From contig VZSR01002145.1 of assembly GCA_013398615.1 (NCBI GenBank), positions 3,383,782-3,447,781 of the forward strand: a DNA stretch of 64,000 nucleotides, written 5' to 3'. Below, piece after piece: positions 57,701 through 64,000 of the stretch. This DNA comes from Brachypodius melanocephalos (Eukaryota; Chordata; Aves; Passeriformes; Pycnonotidae). Below the pieces are notes generated by a model. That model did no database searches. It was not told the origin of the DNA and was given only the letters and a program-made list of their open reading frames with translations. The translations under genes and the position numbers were made by a program. Position 1 is the first letter of the stretch, and each line of letters opens with the position of its first letter.

Positions 57701-60700
57701 CCTCCCTGGAGTTGGAAATTTTCCCCTTTCTCTTGATCTCCTGCTCGTGTTTGGTGCTATCTCTTCATCACTGCTGATTTCCTTGTTGTTTACTCTTGGA
57801 ACCAATCTAGACTACACAGATTTTTCTCAGCGGGTGAAAGGTCTGTCGAGTTAACTGAGTTGCTCCTGAGCTCTTCGAGAACACTCAGAGCAGCTGGATT
57901 TACTGGGCAGGAATGGCTTTGAAGCCCATGAGCTGTCTGGACAATAGGCTGAAGGTGCAGATGTCCATATTTAACACACACCTTATCCTATACCCCTGCA
58001 CAGCACCAGCAGGAGAGAAAATCCCCCTTTGGGATGTGCAGTGATCCCCATCCCAGGCACCCCCTCATCCATAAATGCTGAGAATCCCTGCACGTGTCCT
58101 GCCTGAAAGGGAAAGGGCTTTTAGGGAGAATGGAAGGGCACCAGGCACGTGCTGCCCCTGGGTGTTTATCTGGAATAACTTGGCTGTGTGTGAGCCCTGC
58201 TCGTAGCTGGGTCCTAGATGTAAAACTGATGCTGTCTGATGTCTCCATGTGCACTGGAGTGTCTTGAGTAATTCCCTGATGTTCTCCAGCTTCCTCCTGA
58301 TGCACTTTGGTGGGTAGGGAAAGGATAATTTATCCCTCAGTTGTGACTGTGATGGAGGAGATGTGATCACTACAAAATGAGTCACTCGTTCCCCAGGGTT
58401 TATCCGATTTCCAAGGGATGAGGAAGGAGCCCTGGTTGCTATTGCTCCTGGAACTGTGGATCATCCTTGCACTCCCCTTTCTCCAAGAAGTGTGTGGTCC
58501 ATGCCTGGAGGTGGGATTCAGGACCAGCTGATCAGTGCAGGGCAGCACATCCTGGCTATACAGCTGATGTGTCCCAGAGCACGAGCCCCTTTTGCCCTGA
58601 ACACTGGCAGGTCTGGCTCCATATGCTCCACTAAAATCCCTGTTTGTGCCTTTGTGCTCATGGGACATTTTCATTTACTGCAGCAAGGAAAAATATCTTA
58701 GTTTTGCAATAAGCACCTCCTGGGCTCCACAGGGCTGCCTCTGTGCCCTGAGGGTGAGCTAGGTGTTCTCCCTTTGTGCTGTGACTAACTAGAGACGTCT
58801 TGTCTTCCAGGCTGAAGTTCATTTTTGGCCCATCTGCAGTCCCAGCTCTGGATTTGGTGGATCAGCGTTCTGTCACCCGGGTCAGAGCCCCCAGTGGAAG
58901 GACTCTCTACCAGGTACATGCTTCCCTTTGCTCTTGCTTTATGATGGTTTCCAGCTGGCATCTGAGACAGTGTTTTCCTGACCTGCAGAGCATGGATAAA
59001 CACAGGGAGGACACCAGTGTTGTACAAACTCCTGAAGTGACACTGGAGAGCAGCAGCCACGGGCTAGAATTAGAGCAGCACAGTTCAGAACCACTTTCTT
59101 CATGGCTCCCAGCCAGCCAGAGACAATTTATGTGTTTGTGGGCATCACAGTCAGGAGGAAGTTTTCCAGGGATTGCTAATTTTGCTTTATTACTCTCATC
59201 CTCTCCAGCAAAGGAAGTTCTTCCTCTTGACCAGTTGTACACAGCTCTTGTTATCTGCCATCAGTGCGTTTCTCTCCCCTCATGACCTCTGCTTGGCAGG
59301 GGATCTCTGCTGCCTGGGAGGAAGCAATGCAAGGTTTCATTCTGGGTCACTGTAGCCAAGGCTGTGAATCACAGAAACATCCCCATGAAGTGGCATTTTG
59401 GGGAGAAGAGCTCACCTCAGCCCTGAGATCAATTACAGCACAGTGTGAGAAGAGGAGCCTTTGATGCTTCATTCTCACCTTTCTGTGCTGTGCACAATTC
59501 CTTGTTCTGTGGTCCCCCAGCACTGGTGGCATCTCTTTTGGGACAGTCTGTCCATGCTGTGAGCCACTGACCAGCTGCATCCAGCCCATGGCTTCCAGAG
59601 TCAGAGGGACACTGCTGTGCCCTGGCTGAGCACTGGGACCCTGTGCCCAAAAGATTTTGGTCAAGAAGCACCAATTCCTTCCCCTCAGCACTCCCAACCC
59701 CTTCAGCACAGCCCAAGGAGGCTGGGCCTGGATCTGTGCTTTTCACACACCAGAGAAGGGGGAATGCCTTTGCTCACTGCTGTGGCACCCAAAAAGAACA
59801 TTTCCAAGTGTCCCCTCTGCAAAGGACCTTTTCTCCTCCCCTGGAGGTGCTTTGGGATTGTGTAGGGTGAGAAAATGGCTGTGAAGTCAGGCCTGTCTGA
59901 TGGCACAAACCCTTCTCACGTGTTCAGAGCTTGCACTGCTTGGGTTGCACATGGAGCTGGGGCCATGGAGAGGACACAGACCCCTCCAGAGGGACATGAA
60001 TCATAACCAGAGCTCCAGAACAGCCTTGGATTCCAGTTGAGGGCTTGCCTGTGGGTGTTTGGTAAAGCTTAGGAAGCTTCCAGCACCCTTAGACAGCAGC
60101 TGCCTTGCTGATTAATTGAATGCTCAAAATCTTTCCGTTTTTTACTGTTGCTTGTCTGGAAATGCCACTGGGCAGAGAACAGTCACATTCTCCTTGCAGA
60201 GCTTTGTCAGGCCCTGCAGGCTGAGGCAGAGCTTTGCTGGGCATCAATTCATAATCTACTGATACAAATAATGGGCTCAGTTGGTGCACACTGAAAAGGA
60301 ACAAGTATCAGAACTGTTCTCCTTCCTCTGGTTTCCCTGTGGAGAAGGAACCGCTGGACAGGAGGGTCAGGGAGTTAATGCAGGACAAACCTCCAGGAAG
60401 GAGGTTCCTGTGTGCCTCCAGCTGCATTCCTCTTCAGTGGAGCTTGATTGCTGATTAAGGCCACGCTGATGAGTTCATTAACAGAGGAATCTGAAGAGAT
60501 ATTTTCTCTGGGGGTGTGAGGTTGGTTCCATTGTGAAATTCTCCCTCATCCCAGCTGTCTGAGATGCAGAAACAAAGAGCAGAGTCTACCCTGGGGCTGG
60601 AGCAGTGACAGGAACACATCTGGGGTCACAGAAAGCGAACCCCTGGGTGGGACCCTGCACTGGAGACACTGGCTCTTCATTCCTGTGTGCTGTGGAAATG

Positions 60701-61698
60701 CGTGGAAATGTCCCCCAGCTGTGCTCCTGGAGAGAGGGGCATCCATGGCTGCCTGGACACTGCACGATCATCCCTGTTAACCATCCCCACAAAGTCAGCC
60801 CTGCCATTTGCACCCAGATGTGGTTGAGCTGGAATGTGAGGTGGTGCTTCCACTTGCAGCTGGCTCTGGAGAGCTCTTTGAGGCCATGGGGCTGGTTCTG
60901 TTGTGAAACTCCTTTGGGTCATTACAGCCAAATCTGAGCTGGTGATAATTCCATATCACCCAGCACATCTCAGGTCCTGCTTCAGGGGAGGAAGGCTCTG
61001 CTCAGACAGGCCCTGTGGTGCAGGCAGCTCTTGCCCTCAGGAGCTGAGATGGGAGAAGAAAGAGCCCTCAGTCAAATGAAAGCTGTGATTTGTCTCTTAA
61101 TGCCCTTGCTTTCACAGAAGAGTAGCACTGATGGAGTGTCCAAGGCCTGGATGCCTCAGAGCTGAGATCATCCCAGGAGGGCTGGGATGATACCTGCCAT
61201 GCTGAGGTCAGGGGTAAATCCTCCCTGCTGCAGGGAATGGGGATCTGGCTGCTGGTGGAGCTGTGCTGGATGTGGCAGTGTTGACCTGGCAGCATTTGGG
61301 GCACCCTTTAGCTCTGCCCGAGTGGCAGAAGTGCTGGGCTGTGGCAGTGAGGCAGGGCAGTGCTTCAGCCCTGCCAGCTGGCACTTGCACTGCTCACATC
61401 CTGCACTTCCATTGGCTTCTTCTTTTTCATTATGTCTTTTTTTTCATTCATTTCCTGAATGGTGTGGCAGAATCCCCACGGTGAAGGGTTTGAGCAGCAG
61501 GCCCTGGCACAGGCTGTGGTGCTGCCTGTCTGTCTGTCCATGTGCTGCTGCCTCAGCTGATCCTCATGTGCCACCACACCCTGGCAGGGACACCTCCTGG
61601 GGGGTTTTTCCTCACTGAGAACCAGGGATGAGGACAGCAGAAGAAAATCTCACCTCAAGGCCAGGGGAGCACCCCAGGCTGGGCTGCAGCTGGCCAAC

Positions 61699-61772
<74 letters not shown>

Positions 61773-63955
61773 CAACCCTAACCCCAACCCTAACCCAAAC
61801 CCTAACCCTAACCCTAACCCCACCCTAAACCTAACCCTAACCCTAACCCTAACCCTAACCCTAACCCTAACCCTAACCCACCAGGTTAGGAACAGAGGCA
61901 CCTTTTTGTCCCAGTCTTTGGATTTTAGATTTTGCCTTATTAGGCAGAGGCTGTATTCTTGCCATCTAGGTCAGGATGGGGGAACACTGAGCTCAGCCCA
62001 AATCTGGCAGTGTCTGTCTGTGGCTCCCCCCCTCCCCAAAGGAAAACACTTCTGAAGGGAAGGCACCATCAGAATACTTCATCTTGGAAAAAACAACCAA
62101 AGGGGCTACAGGAAAACAAATTTTATCACAAGTGAAACAAACTCAGCCTGCAGTAAAAGGAGGACACAGGGTAAAGGCCAGACTGAGAAAAAAAATGGTT
62201 TACCCTGGAATGGGAATGTGAGTTTTGTGTCCTGGATCTGCTGGGAGTGAGGAGGGCTTTGAGGCATTGGCACTTCTGTGGGAGAGCCTAAAGTTCTGGA
62301 TGTTCCCTGGTGGGCAGAGGGTGCAGGGAGAGCTCCAGGGGACAGGGGAAGGCTCCATGGAAGTGCAGCTTTGGACGGTGAGGGACGATGTTCCTCTGAG
62401 GGACTTGGGAATGTCCTGGAGGGGAGCAGCACTCTGCAAAGCTCCACTGCCTTTTCACTTTTCATGTTTATCTTTGGATTTAGGGGTGTGTGTGCCACAA
62501 ACTCAGCCAGAGTCTAAAGCCTGGGATGGGAGAGGGCTGGGATGTGCCCTCAGAGCCCTGTGCCAGTGTGTTCTGCTCCTGCAGACCCTTCCCTTCCCAT
62601 AGGTTGGGCCCTTTAAGTAGCTTCCTAAAAGCTATTTTCCAGTCTTGAAGAGACCAAAAGAGAAATACCAATCCATAGGCTGGCTTTCCTGTATCCTGCA
62701 GTCAGCTGCAGCAGCTCACGGATTGCTCCAGGCTGGAAAAAAAAATGCTTCCCTCACCTGTTTGGTGTCCCTGGTGCCTCAGTACCAGCCTCGGAGGGAA
62801 CAGCATGTGGGAAAAGCAGGCAGTGCTGTTCCCAAAGCAGAGATGGAGCAGGGAGGCTTCTCTGGAGACTTCAGCTTTGTTTATTCAGGCAGATCTGGAT
62901 TCCAGTAGCTGCAGCTGGTTTTGAGAGCAGAGCAGCCTGTAGTGGTTGGGAAAGGAGAGGCCTCTCTGCAAGTGCTCAGTGCTGCTCTCCCCCTGTCCCC
63001 AGGCCCGTGGTGGCTCTGGGTTCACACCTGGGCTGTTTGTGACAAGATTCTTTGTCATTTCCACCCCTGAGCCTGCCAGTGTTGGGAGGGAGCTCACAGG
63101 AGGGGCTGGCACTCCATGGGAGCTCAGGGAGTGGTGCCACTCCTTTTCCTGGTGCTTTAGAGCAGACAAGTCCTTGTCCTTGTCCCTTGGGATCTGGGAT
63201 CTGCTGCAAGCACAGGTGCAGGACACCCTCAGCTGCAGGGAGGGAAGCTTGCAGAGACCATGGGAAACCTGAGGAGCTTCAAGCTTATGTGGGTCACTGC
63301 AGTGTTTGGGGACACTTCTGTTCTGTGACATCTCCCCTTCGCTGCTGGGTCAGTGCAGACCCAGCCTGAGTCAGAGAAATTAAAGTGAATCCTGCTCTGA
63401 CTCCTCATCTGCCTCTGTTCCAGGTCCTTGGAAGCTCAGGCAAACTCTACACCTGCTACAGCTCCTGCCACTTCTGCACGTGCCCTGCCTTTGGGTTCTC
63501 TGTGTTGCAGAAGAGTGAGAGCCTTCTGGTGAGTTCTCTGCCTCAGCCTGGGGCTGCCATGGGCAGAGGGGAGAGGGCTCTGCTCCCTGAACCCCAAATT
63601 TCCAAACAAACACGAGTGTGGAGCTGGCCACACAGGCTGAACCTGACCCACTGTGCCATTGGGCTCTGAGAGCCCCGGGTTTGGGGTGCAGGGAGGGCTT
63701 TGGGTGCTCAGCAGTGGTGGGGAGGGTGCCAGGAGGGAACCACGTTCCTGGGAGGGCTGAGCACATTTTGGCCAGGATGGATTCCTGCTCCAGACAGAGC
63801 CTGACATTCCAGCCTTGCTCCTGCTGTTAACTTTGCAGTGCAAACACATCCTGGCTGTCTACCTCAGCCAGGCCATGGGAGCCTGCCAGGAACTGGCTGT
63901 GTCTGAGGAGCAGCTCACAAACATCCTCCTGGCCGAGGAGGAGGATGAAGGATGA
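54651..63955 (+). CDS. ZSWIM7: ZSWIM7 (SWS1), SWIM zinc finger protein (complete CDS, 5 exons)
   Basis: ZSWIM7 is the vertebrate SWS1 subunit. With SWSAP1 it forms a Shu-type complex that promotes RAD51 filament function in homologous recombination and meiosis. Exons 54651-54729, 56408-56429, 58811-58913, 63424-63528 and 63839-63955 join in frame to 141 aa (human 140). Residues 1-26 (MDGSTLPAVAEELLREIKKA...) match the human N-terminal helix. FGPSAVPALDLVDQRSV and SGRTLYQVLGSSGKLYTC follow. The SWIM zinc-binding signature is C86-T-C88, 15 residues, then C104-K-H106 (CxCx15CxH), split over the last two exons. It ends LAEEEDEG. Head-to-head with TTC19. Exons and frame by eye; very confident in identity. 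Confidence 0.96.
54730..56407 (+). other. ZSWIM7: ZSWIM7 intron 1
   Basis: Noncoding. An 81-codon open frame at 55622-55867 has no recognised similarity. No RNA gene seen. Confidence 0.7.
56408..56429 (+). CDS. ZSWIM7: ZSWIM7 coding exon 2, 22-nt microexon
   Basis: Encodes VPDDLLL and part of Gly, aligning with human IPDEYLLSLKF. Acceptor GTTTCAG preceded by a long T tract, donor GTGAGT. Phase 1 in, phase 2 out, so skipping would shift frame. Confidence 0.88.
56430..58810 (+). other. ZSWIM7: ZSWIM7 intron 2
   Basis: Noncoding, with a T run at about 56599-56619. Nothing else recognised. Confidence 0.7.
58811..58913 (+). CDS. ZSWIM7: ZSWIM7 coding exon 3
   Basis: Encodes LKFIFGPSAVPALDLVDQRS, VTRVRAPSGRTLYQ. 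Acceptor TTCCAG, donor GTACAT, phase 0. Confidence 0.95.
61700..61772 (+). repeat. (CTAA)n microsatellite, about 18 units
   Basis: Uninterrupted CTAA tetramers directly abutting the telomere-type repeat. CTAA is the telomere hexamer CCCTAA minus two C. Confidence 0.95.
61773..61879 (+). repeat. Interstitial telomeric sequence (CCCTAA)n
   Basis: About 107 bp of CCCTAA-type units. The first part is imperfect (CCAACCCTAACCCCAACCC and similar) and the last about 48 bp (61831-61878) are perfect. On the + strand the C-rich strand is read 5'-3'. No mapped position is available, so a true chromosome end is excluded only by the continuing ZSWIM7 exons on both sides. Confidence 0.95.
63424..63528 (+). 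CDS. ZSWIM7: ZSWIM7 coding exon 4, CxC half of SWIM
   Basis: Encodes VLGSSGKLYTCYSSCHFC, TCPAFGFSVLQKSESLL. Symmetric phase 0. Acceptor TCCAG, donor GTGAGT. Confidence 0.96.
63529..63838 (+). other. ZSWIM7: ZSWIM7 intron 4
   Basis: 310 bp, GC-rich, no feature seen. Confidence 0.75.
63839..63955 (+). CDS. ZSWIM7: ZSWIM7 last exon, CxH half of SWIM
   Basis: Encodes CKHILAVYLSQAMGACQELA, VSEEQLTNILLAEEEDEG, TGA at 63953-63955. Acceptor TTTGCAG. The 45 bases left in the window show no AATAAA. Confidence 0.96.
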   Translation, partial: CKHILAVYLSQAMGACQELAVSEEQLTNILLAEEEDEG

Positions 63956-64000
63956 AGGATCTGGATCACTCCTGGCTGTGTAGCTGGCATTTTTAATATC

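Larger units (their letters stand above)
58914..63423 (+). other. ZSWIM7: ZSWIM7 intron 3
   Basis: 4.5 kb intron, moderately GC-rich, holding the (CTAA)n and telomere-like arrays listed separately. Many overlapping open frames on both strands without family resemblance reflect base composition. Confidence 0.75.

Noticed and set aside
61700..61879. CRISPR-like regularly repeated array
   Set aside because: Units are 4 and 6 bp without spacers; it is a microsatellite and telomere-type repeat in an animal intron.
63380..63849. Two overlapping minus-strand frames of 128 and 137 codons
   Set aside because: They are antisense to ZSWIM7 exon 4 and its GC-rich introns, with no family resemblance.

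Overview
The window is a vertebrate chromosomal segment, almost certainly from a bird. It carries three intron-rich protein-coding genes, the conserved neighbourhood NCOR1 - TTC19 - ZSWIM7. The avian assignment rests on a CR1-type LINE 3' end near 23.83-23.97 kb, fairly compact introns, and vertebrate proteins close to but not identical with the human ones I recall. The species cannot be fixed from this sequence. A passerine is a guess.

Layout. Positions 1-8143 are noncoding and most simply the 3' part of NCOR1 intron 1. No promoter-like CpG region is visible there. NCOR1 (nuclear receptor corepressor 1) is on the + strand, with its ATG at 8214 and its stop at 47472. I resolve 46 coding exons with GT-AG junctions and a continuous reading frame of 7602 nt (2533 codons plus stop when the 57-codon exon at 32527-32697 is included). 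A long 3' UTR runs to about 50.13 kb. TTC19, a mitochondrial complex III maturation factor, lies convergently on the - strand (51442-54204, nine exons visible). Its first exon, with the targeting peptide, is missing in a 100-N assembly gap at 54250-54349. ZSWIM7 (SWS1, a homologous-recombination factor) lies head-to-head with TTC19 on the + strand, from 54651 to 63955. It has five exons, one of only 22 nt, and the complete 141-aa reading frame is present.

The genes do not form a functional pathway: nuclear transcriptional repression, mitochondrial respiration and DNA repair. The physical arrangement matters more. NCOR1 and TTC19 converge with about 1.1 kb between their predicted poly(A) sites. 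TTC19 and ZSWIM7 probably share a GC-rich bidirectional promoter that falls in or beside the gap.

The most notable non-standard features are: an interstitial telomeric repeat block next to a (CTAA)n array in ZSWIM7 intron 3; a triple CAG splice acceptor at an NCOR1 exon; a symmetric, probably alternative NCOR1 exon preceded by a weak donor and a GT repeat; an exon-aligned GSI-x-Q-GTP repeat organisation in the middle of NCOR1; and an expanded Glu-Arg dipeptide repeat. I see no CRISPR, operon-like or otherwise unprecedented system. The interest here lies in splicing, repeats and assembly structure.
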